A stretch of 64,000 bases of DNA from Neptunomonas qingdaonensis (GCF_900113275.1 NZ_FOOU01000014.1:44876-108875), one strand, 5' to 3'. Positions 48,505 through 63,425 are shown, counted from the first letter of the stretch. Notes: generated by a model not told the origin, from the letters alone. Numbers and translations are program-made.

Positions 48505-49725
48505 TTAAAGCTCAATACCATCAATACCAGCAACGGTATGAATATCTTTATCACCACGACCCGACAAGTTAACCAGTACAATCTGATCCTTATCCATCTC
48601 TTTAGCGACTTTAATTGCATGAGCAACAGCATGACTTGACTCTAAAGCAGGCATGATACCCTCAACGCGGGTGAGCATTCGAAAGGCACTTAACGCCTCT
48701 TCATCTGTGACAGAAGCATATTCAGCCCGTCCAGAGTCCTTCAACCACGCATGTTCAGGACCGACACCTGGATAATCAAGACCTGCAGACACAGAATGCG
48801 TACCCATAATCTGCCCCGCATCATCAGACATCAAATAGCTTCTGTTTCCGTGCAGCACACCCGGACGACCGGCGCACAGCGGCGCAGCGTGCTGTCCGGT
48901 TTCAATGCCATAGCCGCCCGCTTCAACACCAATCATGCGAACACTGCTATCTTCGATAAACGGATGAAATAAACCAATCGCATTAGAACCACCACCCACG
49001 CAGGCAACCAGCACATCCGGCAAACGACCTTCATGTTGCATACACTGCTGACGAGCTTCGCGTCCAATCACACACTGAAAATCACGTACCAGCTTCGGAT
49101 AAGGATGTGGACCTGCCGCGGTACCGATAATATAAAACGTATTATCAACATTGGTGACCCAATCGCGCATCGCTTCGTTCATCGCATCTTTTAATGTGCG
49201 AGTGCCTGACTCAACGGCGACAACTTCTGCGCCCAGCAGCTTCATACGATACACATTAAGCGATTGACGATGCACATCATCAACCCCCATATAAACTTTA
49301 CACTCAAGCCCTAAACGTGCTGCTACAGTAGCAGAGGCAACACCATGCTGCCCGGCACCCGTTTCAGCAATAATACGAGGCTTACCCATAAACTTAGCCA
49401 GTAAAGCCTGCCCAATTGTATTATTGATTTTATGCGCACCGGTGTGATTCAGGTCTTCGCGTTTTAGGTAAATTTTTGCGCCGCCGACCTGTTTTGTCAG
49501 GCGTTCGGCAAAATAGAGGGGTGATGGACGGCCCACATAGTGAGCTAAATCACGATCAAACTCTTTTTGGAATTCTGCATCTTTAGATAGCTGCTCATAG
49601 ACCTTTTCCAGGTCCTGAAGTGCTCCCATCAAGGTTTCAGATACAAAACGACCACCGTAAGGACCAAAGTGGCCTCGCTCATCAGGCAGCTGCATTAGAG
49701 CAGCCGGATCAGTTATTATTGGCAC
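48505..49725 (-). CDS. trpB: tryptophan synthase beta chain TrpB
   Basis: Condenses indole and serine using [22 protein letters not shown] lysine in [11 protein letters not shown] and the Gly loop [11 protein letters not shown] place the start at GTG 49723-49725 (AGAGGTGG four bases upstream), giving 406 residues and a 17-base overlap with trpF. The next Met (10 codons in) lacks a ribosome site. Confidence 0.95.
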   Translation of the reverse strand: MPIITDPAALMQLPDERGHFGPYGGRFVSETLMGALQDLEKVYEQLSKDAEFQKEFDRDLAHYVGRPSPLYFAERLTKQVGGAKIYLKREDLNHTGAHKINNTIGQALLAKFMGKPRIIAETGAGQHGVASATVAARLGLECKVYMGVDDVHRQSLNVYRMKLLGAEVVAVESGTRTLKDAMNEAMRDWVTNVDNTFYIIGTAAGPHPYPKLVRDFQCVIGREARQQCMQHEGRLPDVLVACVGGGSNAIGLFHPFIEDSSVRMIGVEAGGYGIETGQHAAPLCAGRPGVLHGNRSYLMSDDAGQIMGTHSVSAGLDYPGVGPEHAWLKDSGRAEYASVTDEEALSAFRMLTRVEGIMPALESSHAVAHAIKVAKEMDKDQIVLVNLSGRGDKDIHTVAGIDGIEL

Positions 49726-50335
49726 GTGCCACCTCTTCAAAAAAACATTTAATTTTATTCGCGTCTTTAAGACCCGCAGATGCTTCCACCCCTCCGCTGA
49801 CATCAACAGCATAAGGAGCTACTTGTTCTATTGCCTGCGCAACATTCTCAGCAGATAAACCACCAGCAAGCACTATAGATGAGCGCATTGAAACAGGTAT
49901 TCGCGACCACTCAAATGACTCTCCGGTTCCGCCGGGAACGCCGGGTTTATAAGCATCAAGCAATATACCTCGCGCTGATGAATAACAACCCACTTGCTGA
50001 ATCAGATCCATATCCGGTTTCATGCGTAACGCTTTAATGTAAGGCCTGCCAAACTGCTCGCAATACTCAGGCGATTCGTTTCCATGAAATTGAAGCAGAT
50101 CAACCTTTGTCAGTAAAATAATATCCCTAACAACATCGGGGTCCGCATCCACAAAAAGCGCAGTGGAGGTAATAAACGGCGACAAACCAGAGATTATTTC
50201 AGCAGCCACAGCAGGCTCGACATAACGCGGGCTTGGCTCATAAAAAACGAAACCCAATGAATGCGCCCCTGCCCTAACAGCTAAATGAGCATCCAGGCTA
50301 CGAGTGATCCCGCAAATTTTTACGCGTACTGCCAT
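49709..50335 (-). CDS. trpF: phosphoribosylanthranilate isomerase TrpF
   Basis: Amadori rearrangement in tryptophan synthesis. [12 protein letters not shown] start (catalytic Cys), [17 protein letters not shown] and [14 protein letters not shown]. 208 residues; 59 bases after truA. Confidence 0.96.
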   Translation of the reverse strand: MAVRVKICGITRSLDAHLAVRAGAHSLGFVFYEPSPRYVEPAVAAEIISGLSPFITSTALFVDADPDVVRDIILLTKVDLLQFHGNESPEYCEQFGRPYIKALRMKPDMDLIQQVGCYSSARGILLDAYKPGVPGGTGESFEWSRIPVSMRSSIVLAGGLSAENVAQAIEQVAPYAVDVSGGVEASAGLKDANKIKCFFEEVARANNN

Positions 50336-50394
50336 GATTAAATCGATACATGATTAGACAAAGAAGCGATTCTAACAGAACTAACAGCTCAACG

Positions 50395-51245
50395 TTAGCC
50401 AGTTATATTAACGAAGTAAGGCCCGAGTTCAGATTTTGGTAGTGAATAAGTATCTGGATATTTCACATCAACAAAATAGAGGCCCGCAGACGGCGCAGTG
50501 ATACCACCGGCACAACGGTTTTTCGCCTCCAGTACTTCTTTAGCCCAGACAGGCAAAGCTTCGCCTGCACCGATTGTCATCAGCACACCCGCTATATTCC
50601 TGATCATATGATGTAAAAAAGCATTCGCCCGGACATCGATCACGATCAAGTCACCAGACTGATAGACATTCAACTCCTTAACATCACGAACAGGGCTACT
50701 GGCCTGGCATGCCACAGCACGATATGAAGAAAAATCATGCTTTCCTACCAGATAGGTAGCGGCCAATTTCATTTTCTCGATATTCAACGGCTTGTATGTC
50801 CAGGTAATACCTTTCGTCAACAGTGCCGGCTTAACTTTGTGACTGTATATTAGATAACGATAGCGACGTTCAAGTGCGCTAAACCTAGCATGGAATGTAT
50901 CATCAACCGGTACCGCCCAACGTATAGCAATATCATCCGGCAAATTAGTGTTTCCGCCCAGCACCCACGCCCGGTTTTCACGTTTTGCATGGCTATCGAA
51001 ATGAATTATTTGATAGGTACCATTTACACCCGCATCAGTCCTGCCAGCACACACAACCGCTACCGGCTCGTTGGCTACAACAGACAACGCTTTCTGCACA
51101 TGCCCCTGTACAGTAGGCACTTCATCGTTCTTCTGAATTTGCCAACCGTTATATCGGGCACCCGCATACTCTACACACAGCGCATACCGATAAAGGGCGA
51201 CCGAAGTCGCCCCTTTTTCATTATTCAATGACTCTATTTCACGAA

Positions 51246-51249
<4 letters not shown>
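50395..51249 (-). CDS. truA: tRNA pseudouridine(38-40) synthase TruA
   Basis: RYALCVEYAGARYNGWQ start region, GRTDAGVNGTYQIIHF (catalytic Asp) and HMIRNIAGVLM. About 284 residues from TTG 51249, whose ATG is lacking; a TTG at 51228 is the other option. The TTG overlaps the fimV stop by 4 bases. A UUCG-loop hairpin lies inside codons of the first 20 residues, see 51192-51218. Confidence 0.9.
51192..51218. terminator. UUCG-loop hairpin between fimV and truA
   Basis: GGGCGAC (51195-51201) pairs with GTCGCCC (51206-51212); the minus-strand loop is TTCG. T runs on both strands are short on the minus side and TTTTT on the plus side. Probable terminator or attenuator, but it falls in the predicted first codons of truA. 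Confidence 0.6.
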
Positions 51250-54227
<2,978 letters not shown>

Positions 54228-54398
54228 TTTATATTCCTTAAGTTACCTACTGATTATTTCTTGCATAATCAGCAGGTTGCCGATCCGATATTTGTTCAAA
54301 GTATTGTTAATAAGTAGCAATCGGTCAAGAAACTGGGCAAATAAGCGTGAAATTTGCCTAATTATTCTTTTTTTAGCGATTAATATGCTGATTAATGC

Positions 54399-55424
54399 CT
54401 ACAGATAGTCATTAATCAGCAACTCTGCGATCTGAACTACATTTAAAGCAGAGCCCTTTCGAACGTTATCGGCCGTGATCCAAAAACTTATACCCTGATG
54501 TCCATTTAAATCTTCCCTAATCCTGCTTACAAACACAGCATCACTTCCTGCAGCATCCGTGACTGACGTTGCAATATCCATTTCATCGCCTTTATCAACA
54601 ACCTCAATCCCTTCTGATGCCTGTAAAATATCAGTGACTTCATCAGCGCTGATATAGGCCTGCGTCTCTATACCAACAGATTCGCCATGACCAAAAAACA
54701 CCGGCACCCGGACACACGTCGGATTTACTCTAATGGAGGTATCATCCAGCACTTTTTGCGTATCCCAGACAATCCCCATTTCATCCCGGGTATAACCATT
54801 TTCCAAAAAAGCACCTACCTGGGGTATGTTATTAAACGCTATTTGCTTCTTGTAAACCTGCGATTCTATTTCACGCGCATTCAACAGCTGTGCGGTTTGT
54901 TTTGCCAGCTCTTCAACACCTTTTTTTCCTGAACCAGATACGGCCTGATAGGTGGAGACCGTAATTAACTCGATACCTACGGCTCTATGAATCGGCGCTA
55001 AAACCATCAACATCTGAGTCGTCATACCATCAGGTGTACTAACAATATGCCTGATGGAAAAATCGGCAAGTCGATATGCATTAACTTCTGGAATAACAAG
55101 CGGAACATCCGGATCATTGCGAAATGCAGCACTCGAGTCAATAACAACACAGCCAGCATCAGCAGCGATAGGCGCATATTGAGCAGACACTTCTTCTGGC
55201 GCACAGAAAAAGGCAATTTGTGCCTGACTAAAGTCAAAATCAACAACACTCTGCACTGTTACGCTATGCCCCTTAAACGATATTTTTGTAGCTTCGCTTT
55301 GCTCACTAGCCAACAGATATAAGTCACCGACAGGAAAACTGCGCTCTTCCAAAATGCTCAGTATATTTTCGCCAACCAATCCGGTTGCACCAACAACAAC
55401 GACATTAAACGTTCTTTCCATCAT
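54399..55424 (-). CDS. usg: aspartate-semialdehyde dehydrogenase homologue Usg
   Basis: 341 residues, NAD(P)-binding VVVVGATGLVGENIL. The position of the catalytic Cys (NPNCST in true Asd) reads STPDGMT, so it probably lacks dehydrogenase activity. Order asd-usg-fimV-truA is conserved in pseudomonad-like genomes. Role unknown. Confidence 0.88.
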   Translation of the reverse strand: MMERTFNVVVVGATGLVGENILSILEERSFPVGDLYLLASEQSEATKISFKGHSVTVQSVVDFDFSQAQIAFFCAPEEVSAQYAPIAADAGCVVIDSSAAFRNDPDVPLVIPEVNAYRLADFSIRHIVSTPDGMTTQMLMVLAPIHRAVGIELITVSTYQAVSGSGKKGVEELAKQTAQLLNAREIESQVYKKQIAFNNIPQVGAFLENGYTRDEMGIVWDTQKVLDDTSIRVNPTCVRVPVFFGHGESVGIETQAYISADEVTDILQASEGIEVVDKGDEMDIATSVTDAAGSDAVFVSRIREDLNGHQGISFWITADNVRKGSALNVVQIAELLINDYL

Positions 55425-55427
55425 ACC

Positions 55428-55463
55428 CTCAAAAACAAAATAGCCCGAACAGTGTCGGGCTAT
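55428..55463 (-). terminator. terminator after asd
   Basis: ATAGCCCGA (55440-55448) pairs with TCGGGCTAT (55455-55463), with T-rich tail on the minus strand. Confidence 0.85.
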
Positions 55464-55485
55464 TGAAAACTATATGAACTGCTTA

Positions 55486-56601
55486 TCAGGCCCGTTCAAT
55501 CAAAATCCGCAGCATACGACGCAACGGCTCAGCCGCACCCCAGAGTAACTGATCACCGACACTGAAAGCATTCAGGTACTGGCCACCCATTTTCATCTTA
55601 CGCAGACGGCCTACCGGGACGCTCAGAGTACCTGTAACTTTAGCTGGTGTCAGCTCAGAAGCAGTAATATCGCGCGAATTCGGAATAACTTTTACCCAGT
55701 CATTCGCTTCAGCGATCATCGACTCAATTTCATCCAGGGGTACGTTCTGCTTCAACTTAATGGTGAAGGCTTGACTATGACAACGCATGGCACCGATACG
55801 CACACAAGTTCCATCAATTGGAATAGGGCTATCAGAGCGACCCAGAATTTTGTTCGTCTCAACAAACCCTTTCCACTCTTCTTTGCTTTGTCCATTTTCC
55901 AGCGCAACGTCGATCCATGGAATCAAACTACCCGCCAGTGGAACACCGAAATTATCAACCGGCATGTCCGAACTACGAATCGTCTCAGCGACTCGCTTAT
56001 CGATATCCAGAATTGCACCGTTGACATCCAGTTGACCCGCTACAGAGTTATGGATAACACCCATCTGACTGATTAGCTCGCGCATGTGACGGGCACCGCC
56101 TCCGGATGCGGCCTGATAGGTCATGGAAGTCAACCACTCAATATGACCGGCTTTAAACAGACCGCCCAATCCCATTAACATCAAGGAAACCGTGCAGTTT
56201 CCGCCGACAAAGTTTTTAACACCCGCCGCCAGGCCTTTATCAATTACTTTTCGGTTTACAGGATCAAGAATAATGATACTGTCATCATCCATTCGCAATG
56301 TGGATGCTGCATCGATCCAGTAACCTTTCCAACCGGACTCACGCAGCTTTGAGAACACCTCTTTCGTGTAGTCCCCGCCCTGACAAGAAATAATCGCGTC
56401 CATGGTCTTCAGTGCTTCAATATCCATGGCATCTTTCAGTGCCGGAATCGATTTACCAATATCCGGGCCCGCTTCGCCAACCTGAGAAGTGGTAAAAAAG
56501 ACGGGCTCTTCGATGTGATCGAAATCACGCTCTTCCATCATGCGTTGCATCAGCACAGAACCAACCATTCCACGCCAACCGACAAAACCTACACGTTTCA
56601 T
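55486..56601 (-). CDS. asd: aspartate-semialdehyde dehydrogenase Asd
   Basis: NADPH-dependent reduction of aspartyl phosphate for lysine, threonine and methionine. [15 protein letters not shown], catalytic Cys in [11 protein letters not shown] and an active-site His region MRCHSQAF. 371 residues from ATG 56599-56601 (GGGGA upstream). Confidence 0.96.
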   Translation of the reverse strand: MKRVGFVGWRGMVGSVLMQRMMEERDFDHIEEPVFFTTSQVGEAGPDIGKSIPALKDAMDIEALKTMDAIISCQGGDYTKEVFSKLRESGWKGYWIDAASTLRMDDDSIIILDPVNRKVIDKGLAAGVKNFVGGNCTVSLMLMGLGGLFKAGHIEWLTSMTYQAASGGGARHMRELISQMGVIHNSVAGQLDVNGAILDIDKRVAETIRSSDMPVDNFGVPLAGSLIPWIDVALENGQSKEEWKGFVETNKILGRSDSPIPIDGTCVRIGAMRCHSQAFTIKLKQNVPLDEIESMIAEANDWVKVIPNSRDITASELTPAKVTGTLSVPVGRLRKMKMGGQYLNAFSVGDQLLWGAAEPLRRMLRILIERA

Positions 56602-56642
56602 TGGTATCCCCAATTAAAAAAAAGTACATAGTACAAAAACAT

Positions 56643-56675
56643 AAAAGCCGGCTTCCGAAGAATCCGACTAACGGC
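56643..56675 (-). terminator. probable terminator after leuB
   Basis: Minus strand: an imperfect stem with a TTCG loop (GTCGG-A-TTC / GAA-G-CCGGC) followed by TTTT and TTTTT stretches. Confidence 0.55.
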
Positions 56676-56706
56676 ATATTATGTGCTGTTCAGAAACTAA
56701 CGAACA

Positions 56707-57789
56707 TTAGCCTTTAAGAGCAGCCACAACCGCATCACCCATTTGTGATGTGCTGACAGCGGTCATACCCTCCGACATAATATCGGCAGTGCGCAGATTC
56801 TGATCAAGCACCTGACTAACGGCCGCTTCAATTTTGTCTGCAGCTTCGCCAGCATCCAACGAGTAACGTAACATCATAGCGACTGAAAGAATCGTTGCCA
56901 ATGGGTTTGCTTTACCCTGACCAGCAATATCCGGTGCAGAACCATGACATGGCTCATACATGCCTTTACCATTCACATCCAAAGATGCCGATGGCAACAT
57001 GCCGATAGACCCGGTTAGCATAGCAGCAGCATCCGAAAGAATATCACCAAACATATTACCCGTAACCATAACATCAAACTGTTTTGGCGCACGTACTAAC
57101 TGCATCGCTGCGTTATCAACATACATATGGCTCAGTTCAACATCTGGATAATCCTTCGCTACCTCTTCCATGATCTCACGCCATAACACAGTCACTTCAA
57201 GTACGTTAGCCTTGTCGACTGAACACAACTTCTTACCTCGCTGACGAGCGGCCTCAAAAGCTACCCGACCAATACGGCGGATCTCATTTTCGTCATAAAC
57301 GTAGGTATTAAAGCCTTCACGAATACCGCCTTCTTTAACCCGGATACCGCGTGGTTGACCAAAATAGATCCCCCCAGTCAACTCGCGTACTATCAGAATA
57401 TCCAAACCCGATACAATTTCAGGTTTCAACGATGATGCATGCGCCAATTGTGGATATAGAATAGCCGGACGCAGGTTACCAAATAAGCCAAGGTTTGAGC
57501 GGATGCCCAATAAACCTTTTTCCGGACGAATCTGGAAATCAGGATTGGTATCCCATTTAGGACCACCCACAGCCCCTAACAGGATTGCATCCGCTTTTTG
57601 TGCCGCTTCGAGTGTAGACGCTGGTAAAGGAACGCCATCGGCATCGATTGCCGCCCCGCCCACCAATGCTTCTGTGAATTCAAGATCTAATGAGAACTGT
57701 GAATTAACCAGCTCTAATACGCGCTTAGCCTGTGTAACAATTTCAGGGCCGATGCCATCACCAGGAAGAATCAGAACATTTTTACTCAT
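56707..57789 (-). CDS. leuB: 3-isopropylmalate dehydrogenase LeuB
   Basis: Oxidative decarboxylation in leucine synthesis. [26 protein letters not shown], and [19 protein letters not shown]. 360 residues. Last of leuCDB. Confidence 0.97.
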   Translation of the reverse strand: MSKNVLILPGDGIGPEIVTQAKRVLELVNSQFSLDLEFTEALVGGAAIDADGVPLPASTLEAAQKADAILLGAVGGPKWDTNPDFQIRPEKGLLGIRSNLGLFGNLRPAILYPQLAHASSLKPEIVSGLDILIVRELTGGIYFGQPRGIRVKEGGIREGFNTYVYDENEIRRIGRVAFEAARQRGKKLCSVDKANVLEVTVLWREIMEEVAKDYPDVELSHMYVDNAAMQLVRAPKQFDVMVTGNMFGDILSDAAAMLTGSIGMLPSASLDVNGKGMYEPCHGSAPDIAGQGKANPLATILSVAMMLRYSLDAGEAADKIEAAVSQVLDQNLRTADIMSEGMTAVSTSQMGDAVVAALKG

Positions 57790-57816
57790 CTTAAAATCCT
57801 TAACATATCTATTTTG

Positions 57817-58464
57817 TTATTTGATGGCATCAAACAACCAGGGTGTTTCCTGACGACGGCGAGCTTCATAAGCAGCGATTTCATCAGCATACTGCAGGGT
57901 TAAACCTATATCATCCAGACCATTCAGTAAGCAGTGCTTACGAAACCCGTCTACCTCAAAGGAAAAAGTTGCACCTGAAGGCGTAATAACGAGCTGTTTC
58001 TCCAGATCTACGGTCAACTGATAGCCTTCAGTAGCGTCAACCTCGTTAAACAGCTGATCGACTTGATCATCATTAAGGATGATAGGCAACAACCCATTCT
58101 TAAAGCAGTTATTGTAAAAAATATCTGCAAAACTTGGTGCTATCACACAGCGAATGCCGAAATCATCCAACGCCCACGGCGCATGCTCACGGCTGGAACC
58201 GCAACCAAAGTTTTCACGCGCAAGCAATACAGCGGCGCCTTGGTAACGCGCCTGATTTAATACAAAGTCAGGATTAACAGGGCGACCCGCACAATCCTGA
58301 TCAGGCTGACCTTCATCCATATAACGTAATTCATCAAACAGGTTAGGACCAAAACCCGAACGCTTAATCGATTTCAGAAACTGCTTCGGAATAATCATAT
58401 CCGTATCGACATTGGCACGATCTAACGGTGCAGCGATACCAGTAACCTTTGTAAAACTTTTCAT
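57817..58464 (-). CDS. leuD: 3-isopropylmalate dehydratase small subunit LeuD
   Basis: Swivel-domain subunit. [33 protein letters not shown] and [15 protein letters not shown]. 215 residues. Confidence 0.97.
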   Translation of the reverse strand: MKSFTKVTGIAAPLDRANVDTDMIIPKQFLKSIKRSGFGPNLFDELRYMDEGQPDQDCAGRPVNPDFVLNQARYQGAAVLLARENFGCGSSREHAPWALDDFGIRCVIAPSFADIFYNNCFKNGLLPIILNDDQVDQLFNEVDATEGYQLTVDLEKQLVITPSGATFSFEVDGFRKHCLLNGLDDIGLTLQYADEIAAYEARRRQETPWLFDAIK

Positions 58465-58497
58465 TCTATTCTTCCTCTAGCTGAAGCTTACGCTACC

Positions 58498-59919
58498 TTA
58501 GCTGCCCATTAATTCACGAACATCAATGAAATGTCCGGTTACAGCGGCTGCAGCTGCCATCGCAGGGCTTACCAAATGAGTTCGCCCACCAAATCCCTGA
58601 CGCCCTTCAAAATTACGGTTACTGGTAGAAGCACAGTGCTCACCATTACCTAATTTATCGGGGTTCATTGCCAAGCACATTGAGCAACCAGGCTCACGCC
58701 ACTCTAAACCTGCTTCAATGAAAACTTTATCCAGGCCTTCTTTTTCCGCCTGCGCTTTCACCAAACCAGAGCCAGGCACAACCAGTGCCTGTTTGATAGT
58801 GGCTGCCACTTTACGACCTTTAACCACCTCGGCGGCTGCACGTAAATCTTCAATACGTGAGTTTGTACAAGAACCTATAAAGACACGATCCAACTGAATA
58901 TCTGTAATCTTCTGATCGGCTTTTAATCCCATATATTTCAATGCGCGGCGAATACCATCCGCTTTAGTTGGATCAGATTCTTTATCTGGGTTAGGCACCG
59001 TTGCACCCACATTTACTACCATCTCTGGCGATGTTCCCCAAGTCACCTGAGGGAGAATATCTTCTGCCCGGATTTGAACGACCTGATCAAACTCAGCATC
59101 ATCATCAGACACAAGCTCTTTCCAGGCAACTGCTGCTGCATCCCACTGCTCACCCTTAGGTGAAAACGGACGGCCTTTAAAGTAATCAATGGTGGTTTGA
59201 TCTACAGAAACAATACCGACACGAGCACCCGCTTCGATGGCCATATTACAGATGGTCATTCGACCTTCCATTGAGATGTTGTGAATCGTGTCGCCGCCAA
59301 ACTCAATGGCACAACCATTTCCACCGGCCGTACCGATCACACCGATAATATGCAACACTACATCTTTAGCTGTGACACCAGCACCTAGCGGACCATCGAC
59401 ACGCACCAACATGTTTTTCATTTTTTTGGCGATAAGGCACTGAGTTGCCATCACGTGTTCAACTTCGGAAGTACCGATACCATGCGCTAACGCACCAAAT
59501 GCGCCATGGGTAGACGTATGAGAATCACCGCACACCACCGTAGAACCTGGCAATGTCATACCCTGCTCAGGGCCAACAACATGCACAATACCCTGACGTG
59601 TATCGTTCATTTTGAACTCAACAACGCCGAAGTCGTCACAGTTATCATCCAGTGTTTTCACCTGAATACGCGAAACCGGATCAACGATCAGATCAACGCC
59701 CCCTGAACGCTCGGTGGTAGGCACGTTATGATCGGGCGTAGCCAAATTGGCATCAACACGCCACAATTTACGACCCGCAAGACGCAGCCCTTCGAATGCC
59801 TGCGGCGAGGTGACTTCATGAAGAATCTGACGATCGATATAGATTAAAGAGCTGCCATCTTCACTCTGGCGAACAAGATGTTGATCCCATAATTTGTCAT
59901 ATAATGTTTTACCCGCCAT
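58498..59919 (-). CDS. leuC: 3-isopropylmalate dehydratase large subunit LeuC
   Basis: 4Fe-4S dehydratase subunit. [20 protein letters not shown], cluster cysteines in IGSCTNSRI and [12 protein letters not shown] 59917-59919 with GGAGAG upstream; 473 residues. First gene of leuCDB, with no leuA or LysR regulator nearby. Confidence 0.97.
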   Translation of the reverse strand: MAGKTLYDKLWDQHLVRQSEDGSSLIYIDRQILHEVTSPQAFEGLRLAGRKLWRVDANLATPDHNVPTTERSGGVDLIVDPVSRIQVKTLDDNCDDFGVVEFKMNDTRQGIVHVVGPEQGMTLPGSTVVCGDSHTSTHGAFGALAHGIGTSEVEHVMATQCLIAKKMKNMLVRVDGPLGAGVTAKDVVLHIIGVIGTAGGNGCAIEFGGDTIHNISMEGRMTICNMAIEAGARVGIVSVDQTTIDYFKGRPFSPKGEQWDAAAVAWKELVSDDDAEFDQVVQIRAEDILPQVTWGTSPEMVVNVGATVPNPDKESDPTKADGIRRALKYMGLKADQKITDIQLDRVFIGSCTNSRIEDLRAAAEVVKGRKVAATIKQALVVPGSGLVKAQAEKEGLDKVFIEAGLEWREPGCSMCLAMNPDKLGNGEHCASTSNRNFEGRQGFGGRTHLVSPAMAAAAAVTGHFIDVRELMGS

Positions 59920-60172
59920 CAGAGAGCTCTCCTGTATCCGGTTGTATGGGCACCTCACAACAGCTTAGCTATTATTAAGTCACCCCTGATTATGACGCTA
60001 TCCTAATAGAGCATCAGAAATTATACAAATTCATATTTTTTATACTTTTGATTCCTGAAAGGAATAGCAAATAAAATGCAAACTACCAACTATTTTACTG
60101 AACTGCTTTATATCAATGTTTACCGCAGCCAACTCGTTAAAATAAGCGCGATAAGTAACAGCGGATAACAGT

Positions 60173-60436
60173 ATGAAGCCAGACACAACAACCGCAATGC
60201 ACAACCTGATTAATGAGGTTCGGTTTACCGTTCCCTTTGAGCTACCCATGAGTGAGCTATGTTCAGGTATCTGTACAGGATGCTCTAAAAAACTGATCGA
60301 TTTTCTCGACATGGAGTTGGGGGAGTGGGAGCAAAGACTTAAGCAAGGGGAGAAGCCGGGCCTGGGAGATATCAATAAACTCGCCAAGACCAGCCAGAAG
60401 ATCTATCGTGTTCTGCAGAAAAACAAGTTAGTCTGA
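60173..60436 (+). CDS. conserved hypothetical small protein (87 aa) with CxxxC..C
   Basis: ATG 60173. The centre carries CSGICTGC (Cys pattern C-x3-C-x2-C), followed by two helices (LIDFLDMELGEWEQRLKQGE, LAKTSQKIYRVLQKN). I recognise it only as a conserved marine/pseudomonad-like protein and cannot name a domain. Probably a metal-binding or redox protein (inference). Divergent from leuC. Confidence 0.65.
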   Translation: MKPDTTTAMHNLINEVRFTVPFELPMSELCSGICTGCSKKLIDFLDMELGEWEQRLKQGEKPGLGDINKLAKTSQKIYRVLQKNKLV

Positions 60437-60458
60437 TATTTAAAAATCAAAACTACTG

Positions 60459-61220
60459 TTATCCGTTATGTTGATTCCATTCAATACATTCATTAAGCGT
60501 GACACCATTACCACCAAAAATATCCAGCGCACTGCCAATCGTTAAATCCACCTTCCCTGCGGATAACTGATGCACCAACGCAAGATCTTTCAGCGCGCGC
60601 GCACCACCGGCATAGGTCACAGGAATCGTCGTAATATCGCCTAACAATTTCACTAAATCCTGATCGATACCCGCCTGCAAACCCTCTACATCAGCAGCAT
60701 GGATCAAAAACTCGGCGCAATGCTTTTCCAATTCTTGCAAGGTCGGCAGATCAATCACCGTATCCGTAACAGTCTGCCAGCGGTCTGTGGCTATATTCCA
60801 TCCATTTTCTGTGCGACGACAGCTCAGATCCAACACAAGTTTCTGAACTCCGGTTTCCGCTTTAATCTTCTCCAGACGCTCCCATGAGAACCGCCCGTGT
60901 TCAAACAGATAAGAGGTCACAATAACATGCGAGGCTCCGGCCCTTAGAAATCCAGCAGCATTTTCGTGATTGACCCCACCACCAAACTGTAGCCCGCCGG
61001 GCCAGCTCTGCAGGGCCAGTAACGCTTGTTCTTTATTCCCTGGACCCAACGCAATAACATGCCCGCCAGTAAGGTTATGCTCACGATATAGGTGTGCATA
61101 GTGTGCTGCATTATAAGCACTGACAAAGTTAGTGGTAGCACCCTGGTCATTCAGACTACCACCCACTATTTGCTTAACCTGCCCCTGATGCAGATCGATA
61201 CAAGGACGAAACTGAGTCAC
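60459..61220 (-). CDS. eukaryotic-type HisA (yeast HIS6-like)
   Basis: Phosphoribosylformimino-AICAR-ribotide isomerase of histidine synthesis. FRPCIDLHQGQVKQIVGG, TNFVSAY, HVIALGPGN, LVLDLSCRRTENGW, FLIHAADVEGLQAGID and DLTIGSALDIFGG are the signatures of the fungal/plant HIS6-type form, not of bacterial HisA. About 254 residues. I choose GTG 61218-61220 (GGAG six bases upstream); ATG 61226 or GTG 61253 are alternatives. Not next to any his gene. Whether the organism also has canonical hisA cannot be told here. Confidence 0.9.
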   Translation of the reverse strand: MTQFRPCIDLHQGQVKQIVGGSLNDQGATTNFVSAYNAAHYAHLYREHNLTGGHVIALGPGNKEQALLALQSWPGGLQFGGGVNHENAAGFLRAGASHVIVTSYLFEHGRFSWERLEKIKAETGVQKLVLDLSCRRTENGWNIATDRWQTVTDTVIDLPTLQELEKHCAEFLIHAADVEGLQAGIDQDLVKLLGDITTIPVTYAGGARALKDLALVHQLSAGKVDLTIGSALDIFGGNGVTLNECIEWNQHNG

Positions 61221-61306
61221 TCTCATCTCCGGGTTAAAAAAGGCGCCTAACACATCATCAGAGATCCGCTAATCACGCCTTGGTTGTAGGCTAACGACTT
61301 AGCGGA

Positions 61307-61558
61307 CTACTCAGGCAAAGTAATATTTAATTCCAACACGGAACAATCATCAGTGTTATCCAACTGCACGGAGACCTGATCCGAATCGATATTCACATAT
61401 TTGCGAATTACATCAATGATCTCCTGTTGCATCAGCGGCAGATAATCAGGCTGCAGACGCTTATTACGCTCGTGTGCAACAATAATCTGCAAACGCTCTT
61501 TAGCAACCGAAGCTGAACGCGTTTTTTCCTTCTTTAAAAAGTAATTGAAAATGCTCAC
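61307..61558 (-). CDS. minE: cell division topological specificity factor MinE
   Basis: 83 residues with [12 protein letters not shown] membrane helix, [13 protein letters not shown]inD-binding helix and the DVIRKYVNI dimer region. Overlaps the minD stop by 4 bases (ATGA). Confidence 0.96.
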   Translation of the reverse strand: MSIFNYFLKKEKTRSASVAKERLQIIVAHERNKRLQPDYLPLMQQEIIDVIRKYVNIDSDQVSVQLDNTDDCSVLELNITLPE

Positions 61559-62367
61559 TTTTTGCCTCCCAGTAGCCGCTTCAGGAATCCTTTTTTCTGC
61601 ACTTCAAGGAAGCGGTGTTCAACTTCTTCGCCCAGCAAGCGCGATACAGCATCAAGATACGCCTGCCCAGCCTCAGACTCCTGATCCAGAATAACTGGAG
61701 CACCTTGGTTCGACGCTTTTAATACAGCCTCAGATTCCGGAATAACACCCAATAAAGGTACAGCCAGAATATCTTCAACATCAGCAACACTTAGCATCTC
61801 AGTAGCCGCGACACGCTCAGGACTGTAGCGGGTCAGTAGCAAATGTTCCTTCACTGAACCACCCTGCTCCGCCTTCAAAGACTTGCTCTGCAAAATACCA
61901 ATGATACGATCTGAGTCACGTACAGAGGAGACTTCCGGGTTAGTGACAACAATGGCTTCATCTGCAAAATACAACGCCATCTGCGCGCCCTGCTCGATAC
62001 CTGCGGGTGAATCACAAATGATATATTCAAAGTCTTCAGACAGATCATTTAACACGGTCTGTACGCCTTCCATAGATAAGGCATCTTTATCACGTGTCTG
62101 CGATGCAGGTAGTATATACAAACCGGGGGTACGCTTATCTTTAATCAGCGCCTGATTTAAACTGGCTTCCTTTTTAATCACGTTAACAAAGTCATACACA
62201 ACCCGTCGCTCACATCCCATGATTAAATCAAGATTACGCAAACCCACATCAAAATCGATCACGACTGTTTTAAAACCACGCAGCGCCAAGCCTGTTGCGA
62301 TTGCAGCACTTGTCGTTGTTTTACCTACGCCACCCTTACCGGACGTCACTACAATAATTTTAGCCAC
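61555..62367 (-). CDS. minD: septum site-determining ATPase MinD
   Basis: Deviant Walker [22 protein letters not shown], and a C-terminal amphipathic helix ([10 protein letters not shown]) that binds the membrane. 270 residues. Confidence 0.97.
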   Translation of the reverse strand: MAKIIVVTSGKGGVGKTTTSAAIATGLALRGFKTVVIDFDVGLRNLDLIMGCERRVVYDFVNVIKKEASLNQALIKDKRTPGLYILPASQTRDKDALSMEGVQTVLNDLSEDFEYIICDSPAGIEQGAQMALYFADEAIVVTNPEVSSVRDSDRIIGILQSKSLKAEQGGSVKEHLLLTRYSPERVAATEMLSVADVEDILAVPLLGVIPESEAVLKASNQGAPVILDQESEAGQAYLDAVSRLLGEEVEHRFLEVQKKGFLKRLLGGKK

Positions 62368-62422
62368 TGGAATTCCTCATTAACTGTTTTGATCAACCCA
62401 TTCGTCCGCACAATGCCTCTGG

Positions 62423-63124
62423 CTAAAGCGCTGCAACCTGAATGGATTCACCTTCTAAAAATGCATGTGCCGCTTGTTTCCAGCACTGCTCACGCAGCTT
62501 ATCATTCAATATAAAATAGCCAGCAATAGAGACTAACTCCGCTTCCATCTGACGACAGAAGATACGTGCATCTGTATCGCCTTGAACACCCGCTAAAGCA
62601 CGCCCACGTAACGGGGCGTAAACATGAATATGGCCATCCGCTAATACCTCAGCACCTTCGCTAACCGCCGCCATTAAAATCAGATCAGCGCCTTCTGCAT
62701 ACACCTGCTGTCCGGAGCGAACCGGCTTGGTAATAACTTTACTGGGGCGAAAAATAGCCGCTTTTTCATCCACACGTTGAGCAGGCTCAACCTGAATTTC
62801 AGTTGCCCGGGCATTTGATGCGGGTAAGGACGCCAGCCCTAATCGCATGACGGTTGACGCCAACTTTCCGCCAACCGCTTTACAAGCAATCGGCTGTAAC
62901 CCCAACTCACGACAGGAACCGACAACTTGATGTAGTTGTTCGGCTTGAAGCTCACCATCATACGAAGCAAGGTTGAGAACAAGAGGAGATGCGTTGAAAA
63001 ATTGCGGAGCTGAATCAATTTTTTGTTTTAACTGCTCAAAAAACTGATCCGGTGAATAATCATATAGATCCATAACAACCGCCGTCACAGCGGTGCCTTT
63101 CATCTGAAAACAAACATTTGCCAT
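62423..63124 (-). CDS. minC: septum site-determining protein MinC
   Basis: FtsZ-assembly inhibitor. N-terminal domain and C-terminal beta-helix domain with [20 protein letters not shown] and [20 protein letters not shown]. 233 residues. First gene of minCDE. Confidence 0.96.
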   Translation of the reverse strand: MANVCFQMKGTAVTAVVMDLYDYSPDQFFEQLKQKIDSAPQFFNASPLVLNLASYDGELQAEQLHQVVGSCRELGLQPIACKAVGGKLASTVMRLGLASLPASNARATEIQVEPAQRVDEKAAIFRPSKVITKPVRSGQQVYAEGADLILMAAVSEGAEVLADGHIHVYAPLRGRALAGVQGDTDARIFCRQMEAELVSIAGYFILNDKLREQCWKQAAHAFLEGESIQVAAL

Positions 63125-63425
63125 TCAGCAATCCTAACCTACCAATAAAAACCGACACACTAGCTAACCCGTCTGCCCTAGCCGTTTGTACGCGTGAGCA
63201 GAATAATCAAATAACAACTAGTTCAGAGCGCTACTTTAGCAAATACATCCAATATCAGGAAACGAAACCGACCCCATATTGATAAATTTATGACGCAAGT
63301 GCAAAAATCAATGACTTACTGCTGTGTAAAGGGAAACTACCAAGATATAAGCGCTCCATTTCCTATCAATTATCCGTAATTAGCCGCTTTCAACTTGCTA
63401 GTTTTCACTACTTTTCCACGGCTAT
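63125..63425. other. minC-rRNA intergenic region
   Basis: About 300 bases, AT-rich, with no gene or repeat recognised. It presumably contains the minC promoter. Confidence 0.4.

Noticed and set aside
60040..60387. Minus-strand frame opposite the 87-residue gene
   Set aside because: Low-similarity shadow; the plus-strand gene has coherent helices and conserved Cys.
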